DNA from: Bacteroidota bacterium
Lineage (GTDB): Bacteria > Bacteroidota > Bacteroidia > Bacteroidales > VadinHA17
Length of the DNA: 8,064 nt
Direction: 5' to 3'
Assembly: GCA_021816545.1 (NCBI GenBank)
Contig: JAKAXP010000102.1
Location: 1-8,064, forward strand
The translations under genes and the position numbers were made by a program. The notes beneath the pieces were generated by a model, which was given only the letters and a program-made list of their open reading frames with translations, had not been told where the DNA came from and searched no databases. Positions 1-6,234 of this stretch are shown here, in pieces. Numbering within the stretch: position 1 is the stretch's first letter; every line of letters begins with the position of its first letter.

Positions 1-140
1 GCAAGTTTGACGGCCAAGAATTTGCCATCACCGTTTATGCCGGTCAGAACGGACAGACACTTACATCAAAGGAATTTACACGCAATTCAGAGGTCAGCCT
101 TAAGGTGAGATATTCCGGCGGCAACCTGATTGAAGAGTAA
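1..140 (+). CDS. C-terminal end of an unrecognised protein (5' end outside window)
   Basis: An open frame with complete codons from base 3 runs to a TAA at 138-140 and gives 45 residues, beginning KFDGQEF and ending GGNLIEE. The stretch alternates hydrophobic and polar residues (FAITVYAG, VSLKVRYSG), as expected for the last strands of a beta-sandwich domain such as those that end many exported Bacteroidota enzymes. This is only a structural impression; no catalytic motif is present and I do not recognise the family. The reading frame is credible because it stays open to the window edge and a strong intrinsic terminator follows 28 bases after its stop. Confidence 0.7.
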   Translation, partial: KFDGQEFAITVYAGQNGQTLTSKEFTRNSEVSLKVRYSGGNLIEE

Positions 141-168
141 GGAAGAATCCTTGCTGAAAATTTATAAT

Positions 169-216
169 GAGACCATCACGCGCACCTGGCAGGTGAATGT
201 GATGGTCTCTTCTTTT
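169..216 (+). terminator. Intrinsic terminator after the left-edge gene
   Basis: A perfect 11-bp inverted repeat (GAGACCATCAC at 169-179, GTGATGGTCTC at 199-209) encloses a second small stem (CACCT 183-187, AGGTG 191-195). It is followed directly by a T-rich run, TCTTCTTTT, ending at 216. It lies just behind the stop at 140 and separates that gene from the next promoter. Confidence 0.85.
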
Positions 217-229
217 AGGAGGTGCGGCA

Positions 230-264
230 TGGAGAAAGCCGGATTTGAACAAGCGACCTTACGC
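230..264 (-). other. tRNA 3'-end-like remnant
   Basis: Read on the minus strand this segment matches the order of a tRNA 3' half: AAGGTC variable loop, T stem GCTTG, T loop TTCAAAT, second T-stem half CCGGC, then a 7-base acceptor TTTCTCC and discriminator A. The T stem pairs except for one T-C mismatch and one G-T wobble. No convincing D arm, anticodon stem or matching acceptor 5' half lies at the needed distance, so it is not a working tRNA. It may be an old integration site left by an element that used a tRNA end, or a chance resemblance. Confidence 0.4.
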
Positions 265-311
265 AGGCGGTCAGCCTGATGGTGAATGGATCTTCCCAGC
301 CTGAATATTTA

Positions 312-343
312 TTTGACTTGGCCTTATTTGAGGAGTAACTTTG
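312..343 (+). promoter_or_regulatory. Bacteroidota-type promoter for the barrel-like protein gene
   Basis: A perfect TAnnTTTG -7 element (TAACTTTG, 336-343) has a -33 TTTG at 312-315, a 20-bp spacer. This is the known consensus of the primary sigma factor in Bacteroidota. Transcription would start a few bases downstream, giving a leader of roughly 55 bases before the ATG at 406. Confidence 0.65.
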
Positions 344-405
344 GTAATTGTCAGGACTGTTTCGAAAAGAAGGAAGCCATGATTAAATAAACTAATTCAG
401 GTATC

Positions 406-1089
406 ATGAGAACCATAATTAAGTTTATTGTAATAACTGCGCTTTTCTCAATCATGCCTCATAATATTAAGGCACAACCGACAACCTGTTTTTACCCTGA
501 TGGGGAATCTGCCTCTTTAAAAACCTTTACGGAGTTTCAGGATTCCATACCTAAATCAGCCCCAGTTACACGGGGATCAGATGTCATTCACGGAGGAATT
601 GGGTTTGGCTATATGATGAAAGGAGGATACTTTAACCTGAAAGTCAAATATGTCAGTCAGTACCACTGGGGTTCAAGCCTTGATTTCAAGTTTTGTTCAT
701 GGAAAACAAAAAATATCCCTTCTGACTATTCTCCGCTGTTTTATCCAAGGGATGAGTGTCTTGTAGTATCTTTAAATTTAGTCAAGGTATTTACAGGAAC
801 CGGTCAGAGTCCAAGATTCAGTGCAGAGGTGGGGCCATCACTGGTCAGAATAGAAAATGAAATAATTACACCCAATCCTGACTATGATCCCAATTCAATA
901 TGGCATCTCAGCAAATACTTCAGATCCGATGAAGTAAAACAAACTCTGGGTCTTTCAATGAGCCTCGGGACTGAAATAATCGCTGCCCCCTTCATTGTCC
1001 TCGATTTTTCCGTCTTTGCCAACATTAACTCTGTGGCATCTTTCCTGGGAATTGGTCTTTACTTTGGGTTTGGGGATGTTACAGACTGA
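406..1089 (+). CDS. Exported beta-rich protein, probable outer-membrane beta-barrel
   Basis: This 227-residue protein starts with a typical signal peptide: Arg2 and Lys6, a hydrophobic core to about residue 17, and likely cleavage after Ala23 (IKA, then QPTT). The mature part is rich in Gly and aromatics and alternates polar and nonpolar residues in several stretches (GIGFGYMMKGGYFNLKVKY near 65-83, RFSAEVGPSLVRIE near 140, GLSMSLGTEI near 182). It ends with GIGLYFGFGD, a pattern expected of small outer-membrane barrels. I cannot assign a specific family or ligand. The gene has its own canonical promoter at 312-343. No close operon partner follows: 199 bases separate it from the next gene, which has its own -7 element. 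The start is the first ATG after the promoter and gives an intact signal peptide. Confidence 0.75.
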   Translation: MRTIIKFIVITALFSIMPHNIKAQPTTCFYPDGESASLKTFTEFQDSIPKSAPVTRGSDVIHGGIGFGYMMKGGYFNLKVKYVSQYHWGSSLDFKFCSWKTKNIPSDYSPLFYPRDECLVVSLNLVKVFTGTGQSPRFSAEVGPSLVRIENEIITPNPDYDPNSIWHLSKYFRSDEVKQTLGLSMSLGTEIIAAPFIVLDFSVFANINSVASFLGIGLYFGFGDVTD

Positions 1090-1263
1090 TCTTCTCCGGA
1101 TAATGATGACTCTTCACTGATCCCCGTTCAGATCAGGACCCTGTCGAATACCGTAGTCCCGGTTAATCGCCGAATGCTGCGACAGGATTACAACTGCCGG
1201 CTACTCCGTGCCACCGCCTGTTCTGAATGGGATAAAGAGGTTTCAATCAAGTGAATATTTTAG

Positions 1264-1271
1264 TAACTTTG
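1264..1271 (+). promoter_or_regulatory. Putative -7 element for the haem-protein operon
   Basis: TAACTTTG matches the Bacteroidota -7 consensus exactly and ends only 17 bases before the ATG at 1289, so the leader would be very short. The -33 position (1241-1243, TTTC context) is imperfect. The octamer is identical to the -7 boxes at 336 and 6201. Confidence 0.5.
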
Positions 1272-1288
1272 GATAAACTGAACTGATC

Positions 1289-1678
1289 ATGAAAACACTG
1301 TTCTCTATTTTCGTTCCGGTAATCTTTATCGGATTTATCCTGAGTCCCGGCTTACCGGGAAACAAAAGCATTCAGAAAAGCGGATCATTCTACACCGCCG
1401 AAGCAAAGAAAGTGATCGACAGCAAATGTTACGGATGCCACAGTGAGCAGGGCAGATCGAAGGATGCAAAAGAGGCACTCATGTGGGACAGCCTGCCCAA
1501 TCTGACAAAAAGCAGCCAGGTAGCAACACTTGATCACATCATCAAGGTTCTCAAAGAGAAGAAAATGCCCCCCGAGGGAGTTGTAAAGAAGTATCCTGAA
1601 ATGAAAATGTCACCTGAAGAGACGAAGGTACTTCAATCTTGGGCAGAATCCATGGCAGACAACCTTCTGAAAAAATAA
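1289..1678 (+). CDS. Small membrane-anchored c-type haem protein (haem-binding domain-like)
   Basis: The 129-residue product has an N-terminal hydrophobic segment (about residues 3-20), either a signal peptide or a membrane anchor, followed by a periplasmic domain. Covalent haem attachment is indicated by CYGCH at residues 47-51. MPP at 93-95, placed as in other single-haem domains of this kind, may supply the distal Met ligand. The C-terminal helix (SPEETKVLQSWAESM) resembles the final helix of cytochrome c folds. It fits the short haem-binding domain proteins (Haem_bd type) common in Bacteroidota, though it lacks the LPWYS segment seen in the next gene. That gene begins 25 bases downstream and shares the CxxCH and a Pro-Gly-Asn motif after the anchor, so the two look like diverged tandem paralogues in one operon. 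A role in electron transfer or peroxide or redox sensing is inference only. Confidence 0.8.
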   Translation: MKTLFSIFVPVIFIGFILSPGLPGNKSIQKSGSFYTAEAKKVIDSKCYGCHSEQGRSKDAKEALMWDSLPNLTKSSQVATLDHIIKVLKEKKMPPEGVVKKYPEMKMSPEETKVLQSWAESMADNLLKK

Positions 1679-1703
1679 GTTCCCTGACCCAGCTTACGAC
1701 TTT

Positions 1704-2162
1704 ATGAAAGCGATAAAATTCATTATTGCAGCACTCGTGCTGATCCTGATTGTTGTACAGTTTATCCCGTCAGGAATACCGGGAAACATACCGGAAGACG
1801 AAAAAAGCATTGCGAATGACAGCCTGGTTGCCGGTCCTGTTCTGGCGCAGCTGAGAAAATCATGCTTCGACTGTCACTCGAACCAGGTAAATCTCCCCTG
1901 GTACTCAAAGGTGGCTCCATCCTCATGGTTGCTCGCAGGTCACATTAAGGAAGGGAGATCGTATCTGAATTTTTCAGAATGGGCAGCCTACAGCGATCGT
2001 GAAAAGATCGGATTACTTGGTGATATCAGGGATGAAGTATCTGCCGGTAAAATGCCGCTAAAATCTTACCTGCTCATCCACCGTGATGCAAGGATTGATA
2101 CTGCCGAAATTTCAGCGATACTGAAGTGGACTGAAAATGCCTCGGCCGTAATAATGGAATAA
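1704..2162 (+). CDS. Haem-binding domain protein (Haem_bd family), membrane-anchored c-type
   Basis: The 152-residue protein has an N-terminal membrane segment (residues 5-20, AIKFIIAALVLILIVV region). The haem motif CFDCH at 54-58 is followed by the family's characteristic tract SNQVNLPWYSKVAPSSWLL (59-77). KMP at 116-118 is the expected distal Met ligand, and the C-terminal WTENAS region closes the cytochrome-like fold. Length and motif order agree with the Bacteroidota haem-binding domain family, whose physiological role is not settled to my knowledge. It is co-directional with the 1289 gene, 25 bases behind it, and both have Pro-Gly-Asn just after the anchor (LPGN and IPGN). There is no promoter between them, so they are very probably co-transcribed. 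The next gene (2245-4713) is convergent. I see no clear terminator in the 82 bases between them. Confidence 0.87.
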   Translation: MKAIKFIIAALVLILIVVQFIPSGIPGNIPEDEKSIANDSLVAGPVLAQLRKSCFDCHSNQVNLPWYSKVAPSSWLLAGHIKEGRSYLNFSEWAAYSDREKIGLLGDIRDEVSAGKMPLKSYLLIHRDARIDTAEISAILKWTENASAVIME

Positions 2163-2244
2163 ATTCATCTCTGCATCTTCCCGCCGGAGACAGTGTTTTG
2201 TGCAATGCCTTTCAAAATAAGGATCAGGAGATTTATTCGGGGTT

Positions 2245-4713
2245 CTAGTCAATATTTGCATGGAAACAGCAGATATTTCCGGAGAAATCAGCCACATACA
2301 GAAGGTCCCCTTCAAGGCAGGCGTTGCTGAAGACAGGAGCCCCCAGGTTTATTTTGTTTCTGATCCTTCCGTTGCCACTGTCAACGGCGTACAGGTATCC
2401 GTCAGAGGCACCGAAGATAATCATGTCACCTATTGCTATGGGGGAGGTTTCAACCGTGGAGGCCGGGGGTTTTGAATAAGGGGCAGTATATACAAGTGAA
2501 TTGACCGGCTTCACCTTCCAGAGTTCTTTGGATGTATAACGGTCCCAGGCAACCAGCCCTTCAGCAGAGGTTCCTGTAACAATCATCCTGTCAGTCACCA
2601 GCGGGGTGGAAGCAACCTGCATGTCATAGGGGACGGGATTAACTTTGTATACTGACCCGGTCGCGGGGTCCATCCTGATTATAGCTCTCTCAGCTGCGAA
2701 GAACAGGGTGTCATCAACCCATGCGGCTGTGCCGTTGCAGAAGCGGATGCCGTCACTGCTTACTTCCCACTTTTTAGCGCCTGTCTGCAGGTCGTGCCCG
2801 TAAAGGGCCCGCCAGTTAGCCCCGGCAATGAGTGTATTACTGTATACTGTCATGGTTGAGGTGGTGCCCTCGCCTCCGTTCCAGCTATCGTTTTTCCATA
2901 TCAGGTGGCCATCGTGGCAGTCAAGAGCCGACAGGTAATTTCCGTAACCGCAGTAGTAAATTCCATCATACACCACACCCCCGTTAACAGGCAGGGGAAA
3001 GGTGCTGAGTCCAAGGCTCTTTTTCCAGGCAAGATCTCCGTTGCCGGCATCTATTGAATATGCAATGCCTCCTTCATCGGTTGCAAACAGATGACCGTCT
3101 GATAGTGAGATTGTGTTTTTGACCGGATTATCGGTCAGAAACTGCCATTTCAGCTCACCCGTTGCCCCGTCAAGCGCCATTATTTTATTATTGGTGCTGT
3201 AGTCCTCGTAAACGGCTACATAAAGTAATCCGCCGGAATAAGCAGGCGGACAGATTCCGGCGCCTGTACCGGCGTTTATAATCCACTTCAGTTTCAACGG
3301 ATCATTCGAGGCGACTTCTGCGGTTTGGTTAATTGGAGCATCTTCTGATATTATAAAGTTCTGCACGGATGAAAAGGTATCCCCGTTTTTAAGCCGTACC
3401 CTGAAATTGATTCGGTAGGGAATGCCCCTGTTCATTTCTTTTGCATCGGATTTCCCTGACCAGTTCCAGTCCGATCGCCTGCTGAGTGCAGTCCATTTCC
3501 CCGTGCCTTCTATCATGAACTCTGCTGATTCTGTCGGGGAAGCGGTTGAATAGGTGTTCACAGATATTAATAGCTGACCCCTGTCATCGACAACAGCCTT
3601 GTTGCCTGAAGGGCTCAAAGCTGCAAGGTGATTGATGAGAAAGTTGTACCTGGGATGAGCCGTTATGTTGCCGTCGCCGTCAATTTCGTAGACAGGAAAA
3701 TTTGATACGGAGTGGTCTATTCCGCCTTTGTTCGGAGGTGCGCTGCAGAACGAGACAATGCCGCTGTTACCGTGACGTATATAGTAATTTGAGTGCCAGT
3801 GACCGTAAATCCAGGCCTTCAGGTTATGTTCTCCGAGATTGATCCGTTCAGTATCATTAATCCCGTAGATAAACTCATCACCCAGGGTGAGCAGGTTATG
3901 GTTAAAGACTACGAGATTTTTGGAGGGATCAACCAGCCTCAGATCATTTTTCATCCAACGGTAGACATCTTCTTTTGAATAGGAGGGTTTATAGTCTCCG
4001 GTAAGCATCGGTGTGACGATGAAGTGAGTGTTCCCCGCATCAAAGGAATAATATGCCGGCCCGAAATTCTTTTCGAAAAGTTCTTCGCCGTAACTGCCCT
4101 TAACAAGGTCATGGTTCCCGACGCAATAGTAAACAGGAACACCCATCGTTTCGGCCGTGACATTGCTTCCGTGAAAATTCAGCCCGTATTCATAGCATAT
4201 ATCTCCGGTGTGAATTATGAAGCTGATATCTTCATTTGCAGCATAATCCCTTATAGGTCCTATCCACCCGAAGTCGGAGCCGGTTTCTGTGTCTGCAAGT
4301 TGTAGAAAGCACACTTTTTTATTTCCCGTCGCGGGGAAAGGGGCAAGCCCGAAGTCATAACCCGACTCCCTGCCATCAGCTTTCAGGTAAAATCTGCCGG
4401 AGGATTTGTAACCCGACGGAACGGTGATGCGGATGAACCGCGTTTCATTCGCACCGGGAAGCCGGAAGGCGCCCTTGCTGTCAGTCATGACCACATTCAG
4501 GCCGTCTGACACAGCCACCCCGCTGATCCCCTTTTCGCCGGCCTCTCGTTGCCTGTTCATATTCAGATCATTATAGACGACACCTCTGTATTCAGCCGAG
4601 ACCGAAAGGAGGGGTAGCAGGAGTATCAATGTCAAAGCGATCCGCCGGCAGAGAAGCTTGTGATTATTTGGTTCCCCAGTAACGGCGTTGTATATTATGT
4701 TCATACTTGTCAT
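2245..4713 (-). CDS. Exported calcineurin-like phosphoesterase fused to PQQ-type beta-propeller
   Basis: The 822-residue product has a signal peptide (hydrophobic core 26-38, probable cleavage after Ala40) preceded by an unusually long N-terminal tail. Met4 is an alternative start. Residues 42-122 form a MetallophosN/SdrD_B-like beta domain (NDLNMNRQREAGEKGISGV, then TDSKGAFRL). A calcineurin-like phosphoesterase spans about 134-345 with GD at 170-171, GNHD at 199-202, NHN at 271-273 and GHWH at 304-307. The first motif, normally D-x-H, reads D-T-E at 141-143. A linker or C-terminal beta domain covers about 355-465. Residues 472-822 are a PQQ-type propeller with at least seven blade signatures (ALDGATGELKW 513-523, SIDAGNGDLAW 553-563, ALDCHDGHLIW 596-606, and near 639, 680, 722 and 776). 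It is probably periplasmic or surface-exposed and metal-dependent. The substrate (phosphoester or phosphosugar) cannot be told. The gene stands alone, convergent with the haem-protein pair. Confidence 0.9.
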   Translation of the reverse strand: MTSMNIIYNAVTGEPNNHKLLCRRIALTLILLLPLLSVSAEYRGVVYNDLNMNRQREAGEKGISGVAVSDGLNVVMTDSKGAFRLPGANETRFIRITVPSGYKSSGRFYLKADGRESGYDFGLAPFPATGNKKVCFLQLADTETGSDFGWIGPIRDYAANEDISFIIHTGDICYEYGLNFHGSNVTAETMGVPVYYCVGNHDLVKGSYGEELFEKNFGPAYYSFDAGNTHFIVTPMLTGDYKPSYSKEDVYRWMKNDLRLVDPSKNLVVFNHNLLTLGDEFIYGINDTERINLGEHNLKAWIYGHWHSNYYIRHGNSGIVSFCSAPPNKGGIDHSVSNFPVYEIDGDGNITAHPRYNFLINHLAALSPSGNKAVVDDRGQLLISVNTYSTASPTESAEFMIEGTGKWTALSRRSDWNWSGKSDAKEMNRGIPYRINFRVRLKNGDTFSSVQNFIISEDAPINQTAEVASNDPLKLKWIINAGTGAGICPPAYSGGLLYVAVYEDYSTNNKIMALDGATGELKWQFLTDNPVKNTISLSDGHLFATDEGGIAYSIDAGNGDLAWKKSLGLSTFPLPVNGGVVYDGIYYCGYGNYLSALDCHDGHLIWKNDSWNGGEGTTSTMTVYSNTLIAGANWRALYGHDLQTGAKKWEVSSDGIRFCNGTAAWVDDTLFFAAERAIIRMDPATGSVYKVNPVPYDMQVASTPLVTDRMIVTGTSAEGLVAWDRYTSKELWKVKPVNSLVYTAPYSKPPASTVETSPIAIGDMIIFGASDGYLYAVDSGNGRIRNKINLGAPVFSNACLEGDLLYVADFSGNICCFHANID

Positions 4714-4763
4714 TTCTTAGTAAAATTATTTCTGCCTGATTTTATTCACCTGGTCACGCCAGT

Positions 4764-4795
4764 GAAAAGTAGAAAAGAATTTCCAGTATTCCCAA
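4764..4795 (-). promoter_or_regulatory. Candidate promoter for the phosphoesterase-propeller gene
   Basis: On the minus strand a -7-like TACTTTTC (4764-4771, one mismatch to TAnnTTTG) lies 21 bp from a TTG -33 element (4793-4795). This would give a leader of about 45 bases before the ATG at 4713. A second box, TAATTTTA (4721-4728), is too close to the start to be likely. Confidence 0.35.
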
Positions 4796-4833
4796 CCCGA
4801 TTTGTCTGATTTATTTGTGATTTTATACAAAAT

Positions 4834-4877
4834 AGGAGTTCCCCGATTCGAACTTGTGACCTTCTGCGTTTCAAGCA
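4834..4877 (-). other. tRNA 3'-half-like remnant
   Basis: The minus strand reads like the 3' half of a tRNA: TGCTTGAAACGCAG (anticodon-loop-like, could hold GAA), then AAGGTC, then ACAAG-TTCGAAT (T stem and T loop). The second T-stem half (CGGGG) does not pair with ACAAG, and no 5' half can be built from the adjacent bases, so this is not a functional tRNA. It resembles the segments near 230 and 5562. An integration scar or decayed gene is possible. Confidence 0.35.
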
Positions 4878-4951
4878 TTAATTTCCCTTTATTCACTTGG
4901 AGTGCATTACCCTAAGAGTCCTGATAATCCTATAAATCCGAGAATTATGGC

Positions 4952-4982
4952 TTGCATTATGCAGCAATTAAGGGTAACTTAG
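4952..4982 (+). promoter_or_regulatory. Candidate promoter with flanking inverted repeat
   Basis: TTG at 4952-4954 and TAACTTAG at 4975-4982 (one mismatch to TAnnTTTG) are separated by exactly 20 bp, a good Bacteroidota spacing, and lie 21 bases before the ATG at 5004. The -7 box sits between the arms of an inverted repeat, TGCAGCA (4960-4966) and TGCTGCA (4992-4998), which could be an operator or a weak mRNA hairpin. Confidence 0.45.
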
Positions 4983-5003
4983 ATCCTGAAATGCTGCAGT
5001 ACA

Positions 5004-5486
5004 ATGAAGGTTATAATGAAAAGCTATTTGGTGTTTTTCTCAATCATCAGTATTTTATTATTTACCAGATGCAGTAACGACCCGATTGCAGAATACTATA
5101 TGGATCACTTTCAGGATAACCTCAGGATTGATTCCGGAGACACCATTCAGGTCAATGTGTGTGACATCATTGAGGCAAAGTGGGATTCCATATTAGTTAT
5201 CAAACCATATACTCCTGTATCAAAGCAATCGGTTTTAAGAGACTTGAAGAATTACAGAAATATCAAACCCAGGATCAAGGATATCAGGCAAACCGATTTC
5301 TACAGTTATCTTGTTTTTATCAGGGATCATAAGGCAATTGGGTTTAGCCGAGTATACCATGGGCCGGTTGATTTCGCAAACCTGCCCGTTACTGATAACC
5401 GCAGTCCGAGCGTTACGGTTGTGAGCAAAACTAATTGTGCCAGGTTGTTTATGAAGAAATGTGGAGGTTTGTTCATTGTAAAATAA
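5004..5486 (+). CDS. Unrecognised small putative lipoprotein
   Basis: This 160-residue protein begins with a hydrophobic segment ending in LLFTRCSND. The Cys would be the lipidated residue, but Arg at -1 is unusual for a lipobox, so plain secretion is also possible. A second ATG four codons in (5016) gives the cleaner signal sequence MKSYLVFF and may be the true start. The mature part has IDSGDTIQVNVCDIIEAKWDSILVIKPY, a layout (W-D followed by a hydrophobic strand) I associate loosely with small Bacteroidota lipoproteins of unknown role, then a basic stretch and a strand-rich end. I do not recognise a family. The C-terminal tail (CARLFMKKCGGLFIVK) looks like a natural strand pair rather than frameshifted sequence. 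The gene has its own candidate promoter and no operon neighbour. It borders a decayed region, so relic status cannot be excluded. Confidence 0.65.
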   Translation: MKVIMKSYLVFFSIISILLFTRCSNDPIAEYYMDHFQDNLRIDSGDTIQVNVCDIIEAKWDSILVIKPYTPVSKQSVLRDLKNYRNIKPRIKDIRQTDFYSYLVFIRDHKAIGFSRVYHGPVDFANLPVTDNRSPSVTVVSKTNCARLFMKKCGGLFIVK

Positions 5487-5561
5487 GAACCTATCACCGT
5501 AGTCTTAGCAAGCGCATAAAACATTAGTGAGTCAAGCCTTAAGTTGATTACCACATATTTA

Positions 5562-5594
5562 TGGTGTGATATGGTGGATTCGAACCCGGCTCAT
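5562..5594 (-). other. tRNA 3'-end-like remnant with terminal CCA
   Basis: Minus-strand reading gives GGGTTCGAATCC (T-loop core with two pairing G-C steps), followed by a stretch that fits an acceptor strand ATATCAC and ends ACCA. The rest of the T stem does not pair and no GTGATAT acceptor partner lies upstream on that strand. It is therefore a tRNA-end-like sequence, not a tRNA gene. It is the best of the three such remnants for the CCA end. Confidence 0.4.
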
Positions 5595-5749
5595 TCCTTT
5601 TATCCATGGAAAAAAATAGAAATGCCAACTTATGGCTCCCGGATTACCCTCAGTGTTATGTAAAATGATGCGGTCAAAATATGTAAAATAAGACTGTCTA
5701 AAAGTGTAAATTATAACTATGGTGTTATGTAGAATGCTCACACAATGGG

Positions 5750-5766
5750 TTATTCTTTAAGAATAA
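5750..5766. repeat. Perfect 17-bp palindrome
   Basis: TTATTCTT and AAGAATAA flank a single central T. It is AT-rich and has no T-tract that would make it a normal terminator. It could be a dimeric regulator site or a relic of a mobile-element end, but no intact gene starts next to it. Confidence 0.5.
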
Positions 5767-5824
5767 TTGAGAATGAGATTAAGGCCAATTGGGCCCCATG
5801 AAAATTCATATTCCATACGTAAAA

Positions 5825-6061
5825 TTATGCTCTCTCCCCCCTTCTTCTGTAGATATACCAGTACACCAGCGGAATGAAGTAGAGACTGACGAAGGTGCCG
5901 AGGGTCATGCCTCCGATAAGCGCCAGCGCCATCGGCCGCTGCAACTGGTTCCCCAACCCTGACCCGAACAGCATCGGAAGGATTGAAAACAATGACGCCA
6001 TAGCAACCATGATAATAGGCTTCAACCTCCTCGATCTGCCGGAGTATATCGCCACCTCTTT
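5825..6061 (-). pseudogene. C-terminal remnant of an RND-family efflux pump permease
   Basis: About 79 codons read KEVAIYSGRSRRLKPIIM and onward to a natural TAA at 5825-5827. They match the end of AcrB/CusA-type inner-membrane RND pumps: the R-R-L-K-P-I-I-M turn before a membrane helix (ASLFSILPMLFGSG), then QRPMALALIGGM and the last helix (TFVSLYFIPLVYWYIY) followed by a basic tail. Family members have about 1000 residues or more, so over 90 percent is missing. An in-frame TAA stands directly before Lys at the upstream side (6062-6064), and nothing in the next 170 bases continues the family in any frame. A GTG at 6053-6055 could serve as a start, but a lone helix pair of this kind is not expected to function. 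Confidence 0.85.
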
Positions 6062-6142
6062 TTACTTTATACAAATTCCAGTTGAGGAGCTTCCATGAAG
6101 ACTTTTTACGTTGTAAAACAAGATAAAGAAGTTGTATTGAAA

Positions 6143-6178
6143 TTCCCGAAAATTCCCTGTTTTTCCCGAAAATTCCCT
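6143..6178 (+). repeat. Phased TTCCC direct repeats, probable activator binding site
   Basis: The 16-base unit TTCCCGAAAATTCCCT occurs twice, at 6143-6158 and 6163-6178, with a 20-bp period. Within it TTCCC starts at 6143, 6153, 6163 and 6173, exactly one helical turn apart. The array ends 22 bp before the -7 box at 6201, covering the region where a -33 element would be. This is the usual place for an activator that substitutes for a poor -33. A fifth related motif (AAAATTCCCC) lies at 6481-6490, before the propeller gene. Confidence 0.7.
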
Positions 6179-6200
6179 TTTTCGATCACGATTCGTGACA

Positions 6201-6208
6201 TAACTTTG
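6201..6208 (+). promoter_or_regulatory. -7 element for the Cys-peptide cassette
   Basis: TAACTTTG is a perfect TAnnTTTG element, 26 bases before the ATG at 6235. The position 20 bp upstream (6178-6180) is TTT rather than TTG, so the promoter is probably weak on its own and dependent on the adjacent TTCCC array. Confidence 0.6.
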
Positions 6209-6234
6209 CTTGGAACAAATAAATAAAGCACGTC

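Larger units (their letters stand above)
5487..5824. other. Gene-free stretch with short repeats and a possible IS-end remnant
   Basis: I find no credible gene here. A 15-base sequence, GTGTTATGTAAAATG (5653-5667), recurs with one change at 5722-5736, and a shorter version (TATGTAAAAT) lies near 5680. Between them, 5691-5712 on the minus strand begins AATTTACACTTTTAGACAG, which resembles the terminal inverted repeats of IS256-type elements. No transposase is present, so this can only be a scar, and the resemblance is from memory. Confidence 0.3.

Noticed and set aside
217..279. Tiny 16-codon frame at 229 behind a perfect AGGAGG
   Set aside because: The Shine-Dalgarno-like match is attractive, but Bacteroidota rarely use it, the frame is very short, and the same bases are better explained as a tRNA 3'-end remnant just after a terminator.
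1140..1186. Inverted repeat CCTGTCG/CGACAGG with a smaller inner stem (ACCG/CGGT) after the barrel-like gene
   Set aside because: A 33-base interval and no T-tract make a terminator unlikely; it may be weak RNA structure but nothing else supports a function.
4024..4305. 93-codon plus-strand frame opposite the phosphoesterase domain
   Set aside because: The minus-strand frame there contains the conserved GNHD and GD motifs; the plus frame shows no recognisable features.
5757..6074. Open frame of 105 codons overlapping the RND fragment on the same strand
   Set aside because: Its sequence (HDPRHLRQSLLHSAGV and similar) is an out-of-frame shadow of the RND tail, which matches its family in the other frame.
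6143..6178. TTCCC repeats as a CRISPR or minisatellite
   Set aside because: Units are too short, with no unique spacers, and the position at a promoter fits a regulatory site better.
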